Positions 46,611-57,750 of a DNA stretch of 64,000 nt are shown in pieces. Below the pieces are notes generated by a model that did not search any database, was not told where the DNA came from, and saw nothing but the letters and a program-made list of their open reading frames with translations. The translations under genes and the position numbers were made by a program. The DNA lies in NCBI GenBank assembly GCA_028386065.3, contig JAKUCV010003673.1, forward strand, positions 1-64,000, read 5' to 3'. Each line of letters starts with the position of its first letter. The stretch's first letter is position 1. This DNA is from Turnera subulata. Its lineage: Eukaryota > Streptophyta > Magnoliopsida > Malpighiales > Passifloraceae.

Positions 46611-47972
46611 ATGGCTTCTTCAAGTTATTTGTATGCAGGAATCGCTGAAGGACAATCCACTACTCGTGCACCGTTCTTTGACGGGACAAATTACGCATAT
46701 TGGAAGGAAAGGATGAGAATTTTCATCCAAGCCAATAATTTCGCAGCCTGGCTGGTGATAAAGAATGGTGTTCAAGTTCCAACAAGGACGGAAGCGGGGT
46801 ACAACGAAGATGACATCCAGAGAATCGAAAACCACTCCAAGACAATACACATGCTCCAATGTGCGGTCAATCCGAATGACTATAAAATAATCTCGCGCTG
46901 CGCAACAGCCAAGGAGATGTGGGAAATGCTGGGAATCATCTATGAGGAAACCGACAGCAAGCAAGTTGATACTGTCAACCGTTGTTTCATGGCAAAGGAA
47001 GAATCCCCGGAAGAGGTAAGTACTTCCTATTCGACTGATGATTATACATTTGAAGAGCTGCAAAATGCATTTAGTGAATTGTACAGTAAATTCATTTCTG
47101 TCTCAAATGTTAATAAGAACTTAAAGAAACAGAACAAGACCTTAGAAAATAATGTAGAATTATTATCACATGATAAGGATAAGTTATCAAGTGAAAATGA
47201 TAAGCTTGAAAAGGAAAAGCATGCTCTTAATATGTCTTGCAATGAACTTAACGAGAAGATATCCTCTAATGTATGTGCTTGTGTTGTACTGGGAAATGAG
47301 AATGAATCTCTTAAGTGTCAAGTTGATGATTAGAAGAAAACATTAGAGAAATTTACAAATGGCATAAATGGTCTTAATCTTCTCCTTGGACAACAAAGAA
47401 GTCCAACACAAAAAGAAGGATTAGGTGCATCTCATGTATCAAATGATGTCCAACCTGTTGTGCATAATGCTAAGACATATAAACTCGGTGCGTCATCCTC
47501 TACTCACCTTACTATATCACATGAACATGCTAAACCACATGCACATAATACTAGATCACATATTCATGACACAAGAACACACATTCATCATAGAAGGTCA
47601 CATGCTCAAAATGCAAGATCAAATGCAAGTAGTGGAAAATCTCATTATGCTAAAATGTATGCGTACAATGGTAGGAACGGAGAATTTCATTACACTAAAC
47701 CTAGGACACACATAGCTCAACCTAGGCAAAATAGGGTTATACCTAAGGAAAACAAGTTTACTAGAATGCTTGGACATAATCAAAATGGTAATTACTATCA
47801 ACCTAGAAGGATGCACAATCCAAATGTCATTTGCCACTATTGTAACAGAATATGTCACATTGCCCCGGTATGTTTTACTAGGCATAGACATTGGGCACAA
47901 GATAAGGTTTATATTCGGCATGTTTCTAACCATCAAGGACCCAAAAAGATTTGGGTACCAAAATCCCTTTGA
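46611..47972 (+). pseudogene. Sirevirus-like gag, internally deleted, one stop
   Basis: Starts with a copia Gag N-terminus (FFDGTNYAYWKERMRIFIQ, ending MWEMLGIIYEETDSKQ). Most of the following UBN2-type core is missing, because the frame jumps to TVNRCFMAKEE and STDDYTFEELQ. A coiled-coil-like stretch follows (about 165-225), then a TAG at 47331-47333, after which the same frame stays open to 47972. The later part has His-rich repeats and a zinc knuckle at about 47840 (CHYCNRICHIAPVC; the usual Gly-His pair is changed) and ends in the typical KKIWVPK. In active relatives this protein forms the virus-like particle. Confidence 0.88.
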
Positions 47973-47987
47973 TTTGTTTTGCAGGTA

Positions 47988-48098
47988 TGCTTGAAGGCAT
48001 CAAGTGTACTTTGGTACCGTGATTGCGGATGCTCCAAGCAAATGACCAAAGAAGCATCCAAGTTATTGAATGTGGCCACACTTGTTCGACTTCAATAG
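47988..48098 (+). pseudogene. Copia protease scrap
   Basis: The frame reads LKASSVLWYRDCGCSKQMT, where the family has WYLDSGCSxHMT. The active-site Ser is now Cys and the frame stops at 48098. No integrase follows. Confidence 0.75.
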
Positions 48099-48143
48099 AA
48101 GTTCAAGACTGAGTGATAGTGCAAAACTGAACCAAGAGGTGAC

Positions 48144-48456
48144 AACATCGATGTTTAATAAGCAACATCGATGTTCCATATTTTTCAGCTCACTTGTGTT
48201 TTTCAACCAGTAGCTGAAAAACATCGATGTTGTATCGCCAACATCGATGTTCCAACGAGAACTACCAAGCCACAAATCGAGCATGCACATCGATGTTTTG
48301 TATCAAACATCGATGTTCGGTAAGAACTTTATCTTTCCAGTAGTCATTAAACATCGATGTTCGTGTTCTACACATCGATGATATTCATTCCAAGCTGTTC
48401 AAAATTTCTATCCAGTGGTCAACAACATCGATGTTGCATTCTTGAACATCGATGTT
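48144..48456. repeat. Palindrome array AACATCGATGTT, internal
   Basis: Five pairs start at 48144/48164, 48220/48240, 48286/48306, 48350/48371 and 48424/48445. 48286 and 48371 are imperfect. Pairs follow each other at 76, 66, 64 and 74 bp. Some spacers carry CCAGTAG. Confidence 0.95.
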
Positions 48457-48863
48457 CTGTCTTTGTTGCATATACACAGCTTAGAAATAAGTTAACTTTC
48501 TCACTTAAGTTAAGAAATTTAGGTAGCATGTTCATGACTAAATGTCTCAGGAAGAATATTCAGATTTCTTTCAATTTAAGCTAAGCTAGTAGTTAGTGCA
48601 CAATTGATCAAATTGAGAAACACTAGCTTGTTTGATGAACATTCACATGGAAGAATTTTATGTCATAAACATGTTGAAAACATAAACACTTTTATTGATA
48701 TCTTACAATCACACGATACAATGACTCTTACATACACTCTATGTTACAATCATACTTATTACATATTTGACAAAGACACACTTGCATAAAACATATTACA
48801 CGCTCACACTATCTCATAATATTTCATATGCTAAAAAGTAAACAGGCTTATTACAATGTGCTC

Positions 48864-49543
48864 CTAACGATTTGGAACAGCTGTGACAGTAAAGCTAGTA
48901 GGAGTATTAACTATGTTAACACCAATGCTATGACTCCAAGCAAACCACATTCCACCCCAGTTGTTCTGACCAGGAAGCTCGAACCGATTTGTTGGTGGAA
49001 AGCGAAGTGGGATAACTCCGTGGTCTCCGGCTTGCTGCCATTGAGTCTCGGTAAGCAGAACCATATTTGGTTTGTATTGGTTCTTCAGGTCTCGTAGGGT
49101 TCGAAATCTTGGGAACGTGCTGTGATACCCATACAGTTCCACACCAAAAGGCGAACCTTTGGCCAAGTGGGCGCCACTCCAGCTACTCGAGGAACGCTCT
49201 GAGCTGTCATTGTAATCTGGTAATGACTGATCTCGTTCAAAGTCTGGTAGGTTGGTTGCAACTGAAACTCCTGAAACCTGTCAGAGATGAAGAACATTTT
49301 GGAATTAGCCGTACCATAGTAAGAAGTTCGCAGGGAATGTTGATGCTCCAGGAAAATTATCTCTTCCATAGGGGTGACAAAGAATCGGGACGAATAAATC
49401 TCGTCTACGAAGACAAGACGAGGAATTCTTGCTAGTTCCTCTGGCAATGGCCCTTGGTGCTCATTTATGATGCTGTAGGCCAACCGATTTCTCCTACCTA
49501 AGGAGGCCCCCTCTACAAAGAAAAAGGAAGATGGGGCAGGCAT
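48864..49543 (-). pseudogene. Antisense endonuclease-like gene fragment inside the Sirevirus-like element
   Basis: On the minus strand, an ATG at 49543 opens 152 codons of unrecognised sequence ending in KVRLLVWNCMGITA. A frameshift near 49100 leads into FRTLRDLKNQYKPNMVLLTETQ and FAWSHSIGVNIVN. WNCMG and LTET are the Asn and Glu motifs of LINE-type endonucleases, so the second part is LINE-like; the N-terminal 120 residues are not recognised. A TATA-like CTATAAAAGGC (plus 49637-49647) lies about 95 bp before the ATG. It could be a captured host or LINE segment. Confidence 0.6.
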
Positions 49544-50400
49544 TCTTGTTATTGAGGTTTTGTATTTTCTCTCTTTAGTCAGAAATGTTTTCTTTCTTTA
49601 TTTCTACTCTTCTGATTATTGACTAATCAATGCCTTGCCTTTTATAGCAAATTTGTTTATCACTATTTCATAGCCTGAACCGCACCTATTGCCGGAAAAC
49701 TACAAAAGGGTATTCGGTAAATGGAAAAGGCTGACTACTCTACACTTAGGTGCAAACTGTTTGAGTTCCTTCCAAAGACTACTTCCTTTGAAATTATTGC
49801 CACAACACACACCAATACCCATCTTACCTTTAATTAAATTCGGGATGCAATTGTTTATACGTTTCTGAGTCATGTCGATCATGCATTATTTGTGAACTCT
49901 GGCTCCTTCCTTTGATGCCTCTATTCATGCATTTATTACAGGCTAACTTTGCCAATTCATTTATTACTAACCTCCAATTTTTCAGATAATCAAGCATCTG
50001 CTTTTTGAAAATCTTGGCATCGAATTAATTATTGATTCATCACGGGGATTTACTGTCTGATTAGTTGGGCATCAGAGGCAACCAAAGTCCAACTGACAAG
50101 ACATTTTCTCGAGCCCGGTGCATTTACGACAAGGAGAAAATATTTCTTGGTGGCAGAGAGGCTTCCTTACTATCTCTTAAATTTGTTGCATATGTTTCTA
50201 TCTCAGTAAAGCTTGTATCTTTCTTTGCTAACTCGGGCACCCGAGGTCCTACTAACTCTGTTTTGCAGGTACCCCTCATTAGGACAAAGAGAAAGGGGGA
50301 ATAAGGCTTGCTGAAGAAGTAACATAATGAGGAAGAAGCCAATGATGAGGATGAGGAAGATGATGGGAACTAGGACCATTGCTCTTAACTTTTAACTTAT
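49544..50400. other. Internal non-coding part of the Sirevirus-like element
   Basis: Holds the putative minus-strand promoter near 49640. No plus-strand domain is recognised; a 50065-50304 open frame has no identifiable function. Acidic coding-like sequence near 50320-50370 is too short to name. Confidence 0.4.
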
Positions 50401-50469
50401 GTTTATGTGTCGTTTTTCAATTTAATTCAATGCTTTGCCTTTGCCATTTCTTTTTGCTAATGACAAAAG

Positions 50470-50837
50470 GGGAAAAAATTACAGAAAGTATATGGTATAC
50501 CAAAATCATAGAGTGTATATGGTATATGCATCAAGTTAGGGGGAATTGAAGGTTAAAAGAATAAGTATATGCATCAAGTTAGGGGGAATTAAACCTCACT
50601 TTGACAGTTTTTAAAACTTGGCATATACTAACTCCTTAGCATATACTTTCAAATTGTTTGTCATTATCAAAAAGGGGGAATTGCATCAAGTTAGGGGGAA
50701 TTGAAGGTTAAAAGAATAAGTATATGCATCAAGTTAGGGGGAATTAAACCTCACTTTGACAGTTTTTAAAACTTGGCATGTTCTAACTCCTTAGCATATA
50801 CTTTTAAATTGTTTGTCATTATCAAAAAGGGAGAAAT
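50470..50837 (+). repeat. Multiple polypurine tracts and a duplicated 3' internal end
   Basis: A block with GCATCAAGTTAGGGGGAATT, CTCACTTTGACAG and AAAAAGGGGGAATT occurs at about 50527-50685 and again at about 50686-50837. At least four AGGGGGAATT tracts precede the real polypurine tract at 50824. Multiple polypurine tracts near the 3' LTR are a known Sirevirus feature. Confidence 0.85.
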
Positions 50838-52430
50838 TGTTGGAACTAATGCCTCCTTGCTTCTTATAGGTTTTGATATTGACAAACTATTCAGGAAGCC
50901 AAAAGAAATGAATTGAAATGAAGGCAAACCAATCCTCAAGCAAAAGAAACCATTCAAGAGCAAAGGATCAAAGTGAAAGAGCACAAGATTGAAGAGCCAA
51001 GAAAGAAGAGTTAGATTCATAAATTGTACAAGGTATAACACTCAACTCTTCTAGGACATTGGCTCAAAATAAGATAAAGTTTGCTCATGCATCACATAAA
51101 CATATTTCAAACATCAAACTAATTTTTGAGTCAATAACATCGATGTTATGCCTTCAAACAATCTTCCAAAATTGGCAGTAGGCTAATAACATCGATGTTG
51201 GCATCCCAAACATCGATGTTCTTTCAAGTCGACTTTAAAATCGTTTTGCCGAGCCAAAATAACATCGATGTCGGAATCCCAAACATCGATGTTCTTGGTT
51301 TCAACCATTTTCTAAAAGTTGGCAGTAGCTCAAAAACATCGATGTTGTCATCTAAACATCGATGTTCCTGCCTTCAAAGAATTTTCCAAAAATTGGCAGA
51401 AGGCTCAGAACATCGATGTTCTCATGACCGTTGCATTTGAAAATATTTCTTACATGAGCAAAACATCGATGTTGGATTTAGAACATCGATGTTCTTCAAA
51501 TTGAGTCTTTTAACTCTTGTTCACAGAAGCAAAATAACATCAATGTTGTGAAATAAAACATCGTTCTTCTTCAATGATCAGTTTTCATCTCTTTTTCACA
51601 GAAGCAAAATAACATCGATGTTGGTTTTCAAACATCGATGTTCTTCATATGAAGCTTTAAAGGATTTTACACAGATTCAAAATAACATCGATGTTGGGTT
51701 TGATAACATCGATGTTTTAGTTACCGTTAGTCCAATAATTCAAATTTACTGGACAAAACATCGATGTTGAGATTTTAAACATCGATGTTATGACCGTTAT
51801 TCTGATAAATTTTCAGCACCCACTATGTTTTGTTTAAAGCTATTTTCTTGAGTGGATTTCAAACGGCTCCATAACTTTTCAGAGCTACAAATTGAGCATT
51901 TTCAGCTCTGTTTCAGAACTAATCAACTCTCTACATTCAAGCATTTATTTGATACATTCATCCAAATTTTAATTGAGCCAATATCCTATTGAGGATTTGA
52001 GAGTTGCCTTTTAGAGCTTAAATTCTGTAACTCATATCTACTCTTGTGAGAGTTCTTTGTTTGAGTGATTGTATTGCTATACACCTTAAGGGAGGTTAGT
52101 TCCCTTGTTGAGATTCATAGGAAGAGGGTATATCTTCTTGTGTGAGAAGTCCTGAAGTGAGGTATCTTCAAGCAGGAGATTAGAGTTTCTTGTGACTAGA
52201 ACTCTAGGTTGTAAACGGTTTGTTAAGCACCCGTAAGCTTAACGTAGATAGTGGAATCTTCAAGAGAGTCTCTTGAAGGACTGGATTAGCCACACAAGTA
52301 GTGTGTGTGTGAACCAGGATAAATTTCTTGTGTCCTTCAATCTTTAATTCCGCATTTATTTCCTGCTTATTTTGTTTTAATCAGATAAACGCTATTCACC
52401 CCCCTCTAGCGTAGGTCTATTGTTCTAACA
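50838..52430 (+). repeat. 3' LTR of the Sirevirus-like element, with palindrome array
   Basis: Same ends as the 5' LTR. The array runs 51136-51789 with the same spacing, except that one 21-bp unit is missing after the first palindrome. Confidence 0.93.
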
Positions 52431-52435
52431 ACCCT

Positions 52436-53477
52436 TACACCCATTAGCCTTGGGTTAACCACCCGAAGGCTGCCAAAGGAGTTTAAGATGCCGGTCCTAG
52501 ATCCCTATGAGGGAGAAACGGACCCTGTGAGGCATGTGGCACAAGTAAAGATCATTGTGGGGGTACAGACCAGTGAGGCTGATATCCTATGCAGAATGAT
52601 GGCTTTATCTCTGAGAGGGAATGCACAGGATTGGTATGACAGCCTTCCAAAGGGTTCGGTTACATCATTCGCCGATCTCTCAGGCCGGTTGGTGGATAGG
52701 TTTTGGGCCAGTCCTCCACCTAAGCACGAGTCTGCCTACCTCTACTCCATCAAGTAGGAGGAGGGTGAGACTCTTAGGGCCTACGTGACCAGGTTCAACA
52801 AGGAGACCATGAAGGTGAAAGATTGCAATATGGGGATAGTCTTGGAGGCTCTTAAAAAGGAGCGTAGAGTGAAAGATATGGTAAAATCCCTCTCCAGGAA
52901 ATCGCCAGAAGATATGGCTCAATTGATCATAAGGGCAGAAAAGTTCATCTGGCAAGACGATGATTATTGGTCTGCTTTAAGGGAAACTAAAGGTGAGAAG
53001 GAGAAGAAGGGAGGTTCCTCAAGGGAACGCTCAAGGGCAGAGCTGACACCTGTGGTTGGAAAGAAAAGGAGGGACTTTGAGGGTAAGGACAATCACCCAA
53101 ATGAGAGGAGATGGGAGGAAGTGAAGCCTGTTCCTCTCACGATATTGAATACTTCCAGGGTCAGATTTTCACGGTAATGGCAAGTGAGCACTGGAAGAAG
53201 ATAAGGTGGCCGAGACCCATGCTAAACCCTCAGAGGCCAGATAGCGGGGCACCATACTGTAGGTTTCATAGGGGGCATGGGCATGACACGAAGGACTGCA
53301 ATAACCTGAAAAGGGAGATTGAGAGACTAATTCGTGAAGGACACCTAAAGGAGTTTGTGGATGAGGCTCAACAGAGGGCCGAAAGAGAATCAAGGGTCCA
53401 GAAGGTAGCTGAGGGGGGCCAGGAGAGACTCAGAGGTACTATTCATGTGAATGAGGGGAATGAGCCCGTCGCTGGCC
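52436..53477 (+). pseudogene. Tat-like gypsy gag, conserved domain and zinc knuckle
   Basis: Resumes after the Sirevirus-like element with MPVLDPYEGETDPVRHV and the retrotransposon gag domain (RGNAQDWYDSLPKGSV). A TAG at 52755 is in frame and the reading continues with EGETLRAYVTRF. A frameshift at about 53155 follows. Then come WPRPMLNP and the zinc knuckle CRFHRGHGHDTKDC with LKREIERLIREGHL, a typical Tat order. It is interrupted at 53478 by a CACTA element. Confidence 0.9.
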
Positions 53478-56442
53478 CACTACTAGAAAACAGCCCTTTA
53501 CTCTCGGATTTAGCAACGGATTTTTAGCCATTTGTAACGGATTTTTTTATTTGCAACGGATTTTGTCACGGATGAAATCCCTGGTTAAACCCTTCGTTGC
53601 AAATCCGGTTGTGAGGGAATTTGTGACGGACCCTTTTGCCACGGATTTTATGAGGGATAAGTCATGACAAACTATGACAGTCTTATGTCCCACACAATTA
53701 AATCCGTTAGTGTAAACCTTGCTGTTTGTAATGGAAAAAATAACCCACACAAATTAATTCCTTGTTAAATCCGTCACAAACTAAATTTACAGAAAAAATA
53801 ATTATGCCAAATACCAATATATTAACATATGCCCCTAATTATATTGAAATTTAATTTTCATTCAGATTTGATGAAAAAATTAAAACTATTTGACAAAATT
53901 TATGGCATAAAATAAAGGATCATGAACAATTTTATTGTATAATCTTTATACAAATACAACAAAATAATTATAATGCAAAACATATTTACAATGAGCAATA
54001 CATATAAAATAGAGCAAAATAATTGATTTTACAACATAAAAATACAACAAAACAAGCCGGAATCCGGAGGAATAGATCTGGACAAAACGAACTCAAACAC
54101 GAATGGTCCCCAACGGATCTCTTCCAAGACTGCATGCCACGAACAGATCTGCAGGCCTTCGTTCAGATCTGCCCCTACTCCTTGCTCTACCCGAGACCAT
54201 AGCCTGAAACCAAACAAAATCCAAATGTCCACAAAACCCAGAATGTCAAAGCACAATCCCAATACATTCATCAAAAATACATTTAATGAGGAAAGGATGA
54301 AACCAATCCTTACCCGTTCCAACACTCGCCTGAATTTGCTTCCACCATAGAGCTCGCCGGAGTTTACCCGAGTCGAAAATCGACTCGATTCACTGCAGAC
54401 CACCATCGTCGACCTCGAAACGGTCGTCATCTACCGCATCCTCGACGGATGATACTAAATCGGCGGTTGATTGGGCTCAACCTCGCCTCTTCGTTCTCGC
54501 ATTGATTTGTCCGCCACAAATCCCGAGCATGTCGTGGATTGGGTTGAGGGAAAGGAGTGTAGCAAGGCAAGAGGATTGAAGAGGGTTCTTTTGATGATTG
54601 AGGAAGAGAAGAGGGGATTGAGGTTTGAGGGCGGCTGGGTGTGTGTGGTGTTAAGTGATGGCTAGGGTTCGGATTGGGGAAAAGGAAAGGAAGAGAAGAG
54701 GGGAGAGTGAGCGGAAGAGAGAGGACGAGTAGAAAGAAAATGAGGAGGCTGAGTTAAGGATGGGTTTTATACCCGGCTCTAACCCTAGGGTTTTTACTAA
54801 ATCTTAAACGATGTCGTATAGTCATTCAAGCCCTTATAGGTCAATGGGCTCCTCAACAGTCAAAACGCAAAGGTCTTCGTGTTTTATGCACAACCTCTAC
54901 CAAAACACGGTTGTTTTGATTAAAACACAGCCCAATTGTGTGTTTTAAATTTAAAGAACTATCCTTTTAAATTATTTTCAAATTTTTTCCTAAAAATCAT
55001 TTAATTTAATAACTCAAAACACTACAAATATCTTTCAATAAAATCAATTATAATTCATAGGAAATCTTAGGAACTAATTTGAATAAACTAATTTGGCCAA
55101 TTGTGTATTTCAAAGACAACTCTCCTTTTAAATTCTTTTCAAAAAAATTTTAAAAATTATTTAATTTAATAACTCAAAACACAATAAATATGTTTTGATA
55201 AAATAAATTATAATTTATAGGAATTATTTTTTTCCCATCCGATATCCGGAGTTTTAGCCCGACTCTTCCGGACATGACCCGAGTTATAGGAACTAATTTG
55301 AATAAACTTAAATAATATTTTGTAAGAAAACCTCTTATAATTCCACTAATCCGATCTTGCTTTCATAAGCACAGCCTGATTATCCGCCCTTGAGTTACCA
55401 TTAGAATAAGTTGCGGAACTCACTAATTCCACGAATTAACATTAAGGAATTCATCGCATGGAGTACTCATTCGCCTATTATAATGACGGTGGACTCATAT
55501 AAGATTCCTAACATGTCTTCCTAATCTTCTGTATAGACTAATTGCCTAATTATAAAATTTTTTATATCTTTTATGGAATAAACACAAACACATGATTATA
55601 GTTCAAATAATTTAATAAATAGTGACTATAGTTCAAAGGAAAGAATCAATTTTTAAAAAAATTATGTTAAATTTTTATTCTTTAATAATTAGTGAAAATT
55701 TGTGATTTTACAATTTATTCTTTAATAAATATACTAAAAATTAGTAAGGGAAAATTCCGTCACAATTTGTCATGGAAATTGCTTCCTTGACAAACAGCAA
55801 CGGGAAAAAAACCCTCACAAAACGGTTTTTTGAATACAACGCTTGTGACTGATGGATCCCTTGCAATTTATAAGGGAAAATTATCCGTTACAATTTGTGA
55901 CCGATAGATTCCTTGCCATTTGTAAGGGAAAATTATCCGTTATAATTTGTGACGGCCAATTCCCTTACAACAAAGGCGGGAAGGAGGCGAGAAAAATTTC
56001 AGGTTTGTTGGCAAAAATTACTCACGAGATTTGTCATGAAAATTGCTCCCTTGACAAACAGCAACGGAAAAAAATCCTCACAAAACCGTTTTTGGAATAA
56101 AACACTTGTGACGGATGGATCCCTTGCAATTTGTAAGGGAAAATTTATCCGTTACAAAGTTGTGACGGGCAAATCCCTCACAACAAAGGCGGCAAGGAGG
56201 CGGGAGAAATATCAGCTTCGCGGGCAAAAATTACTCACGGCATTTGTCACGGAAAAATAATCCCTCGCTGAATCCGTCACTAAATTTTTGTAACGGAAAC
56301 TTTTCCTTACTAATACCGTTACAAAGCTCACTTTTCGACCTGATTTCGAAAACTCGCGTAACCCTTGCAAAATCCGTCACTATTAGTGAGGGAATTTTGC
56401 TCTTCACTAAATCCGAGAGTAAATGGCCTTTTTCTAGTAGTG
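53478..56442. mobile_element. Non-autonomous CACTA transposon
   Basis: 2965 bp. The left end CACTACTAGAAAACAGCC and right end GGCCTTTTTCTAGTAGTG form terminal inverted repeats of about 36 bp with a few mismatches. A 3-bp duplication GCC lies on both sides (53475-53477, 56443-56445). The subterminal regions (about 53510-53770 and 55750-56420) are filled with copies of GTAACGGATTT and GTGACGGA-like words in both orientations, as in this superfamily. No transposase was found. The core has a GC-richer stretch (about 54030-54780) with short open frames (54029-54430 minus, 54471-54665 plus) of no known type, possibly captured host sequence, and a SINE scrap near 55236-55290. Confidence 0.93.
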
Positions 56443-56716
56443 GCCGGAAACGAAAAATGTCAGCGGGTTCCTTTCTGTTAGTAGGGGGCGGGGAACAGAG
56501 GAATCAGATCATAACTTTTGGGTCGGAGGATGCAGAGGGAGTAGAGATGCCACATGGAGATGAAATAGTGGTGGAGGCTGTTATGGAGAGATATGGTGTG
56601 AAGCGGATACTAGTGGATACTGGGAGCACCTATAGTATTATAGAGCCCAGGGTCCTCGAGCAGTTGGGAGAAGTAAAGAAAAAGATGGAGAAAACTAATG
56701 GTATGCAGAAGAGGTA
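56443..56716 (+). pseudogene. Tat-like gypsy protease (partial)
   Basis: The gag-pol frame resumes at the exact base after the CACTA element. It encodes FGSEDAEGVEMPHGDEIVVE and the aspartic protease motif ILVDTGSTYSII, as in Tat elements. It ends abruptly near 56700, where LTR sequence of another element begins. No reverse transcriptase or integrase of this element remains in the window. Confidence 0.85.
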
Positions 56717-57750
56717 AGGTTAAATAGGCATACAAAACACTGGTAAGACACGGGTTACACAGGCAGTTCACAGGCAAAATAGGAGAAGGCGGCTAAATAA
56801 TTGAGCTGCGTCAATTATGTGGTACTGTCCAACATGTGAGGTGTGACCCATCTGGACCAGAAAATATCCGATGCACCCTCTTACCTTTATTTCTGGTCCG
56901 TTACCTCGAGGGTAAATCCAGCTTTTCTGAAGATTCCTGGACCCGAAAAAATCCAACTTTTGTCCGTAAAATCCGCAGAAAAATCGTGAACGTGGGAGAG
57001 GAAGACGATGGCGGGGGTGGTGACACGTGCAGCGGCGCGGACCGCTACTGCATGAATAGTAACCGGGGAGGTGAGGACGGTGACGATGACGTGGCGTGTT
57101 TGGGTTGGTGGATGAATGTGCTTCTGTGTTTTTTTTTTTTTTATTTTTTTACGGTTTCAGTGATCAGCAAAGGCTTAACTGGTGCACTGGGCGGGTTTTG
57201 CTCTGAGTGTTGTTAGCAGAAGTGAAAGATGGGTTACTGGGTATTTTGCAGGGTAAGGGAAAATAAGCTGGGTTTGCGTGTGTGTTTGCAGGAAGAAGAA
57301 GATACAGGTGATGGTGTGGATGGCATGCAGAAGAGGTAGGTTATATAGGCATACAAAACACGGGTAAGACACGGGTTACATAGGTAGTTCACAGGCAAAA
57401 TAGGAGAAGGCGGCTGAATAATTGAGCTGCCTCAATTATGTGGTACTGTGCAACATGTGAGGTGTGACCCGCCTGGACCAGAAAATATACAATGCACCCT
57501 CTTACCTTTATTTCTGGTCCATTAACTAGAGGGTAAACCTGGCTTTTCTGAAGATTCATGAACCCGGAAAATTGCAACTTTGGTCCGTAAAATCCGCAGA
57601 AAAATCCCGAACGTGGGACAAGGCTCGGTTTCGGAATCCAATACTCGAGTTACCATAAATTAATTACCCAAGATTAATTTTAATGGTAAATTACTGTAGA
57701 ATAACGTAAACAGTCCCAGTAAAAATAAAATTTTTACCTGGGCTGTTACA
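56697..57750 (+). mobile_element. Ty3/gypsy LTR fragment with an internal duplication
   Basis: Ends TGGGCTGTTACA and is related to the last 200 bp of the solo LTR at 14612-17310. A block of about 300 bp is present twice (about 56699-56998 and 57322-57617; both start GGCATACAAAACAC and include GGCAAAATAGGAGAAGGCGG). The two copies are separated by GC-rich sequence resembling the GC-rich part of the solo LTR. The start of the LTR is missing. Confidence 0.75.

Larger units (their letters stand above)
44964..52430 (+). mobile_element. Non-autonomous Sirevirus-like copia element
   Basis: Two LTRs of about 1592 bp (44964-46555, 50838-52430), both TGTTGG to CTAACA, differing by about 15 substitutions by eye plus two indels of 21-22 bp. 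A primer site lies at 46558 and a polypurine tract AAAAAGGGAGAAA at 50824. Flanks GCCCT and ACCCT share four of five bases, an almost perfect target-site duplication. Internally it keeps a shortened gag, a scrap of protease, a palindrome array, a minus-strand endonuclease-like gene fragment and repeated polypurine tracts. Integrase, reverse transcriptase and RNase H are absent. It sits in the gag of a Tat-like element. Confidence 0.92.

Noticed and set aside
54029..54430. 133-codon minus-strand open frame in the CACTA element
   Set aside because: No start context, domain or homology that I can name; kept only as possible captured sequence.
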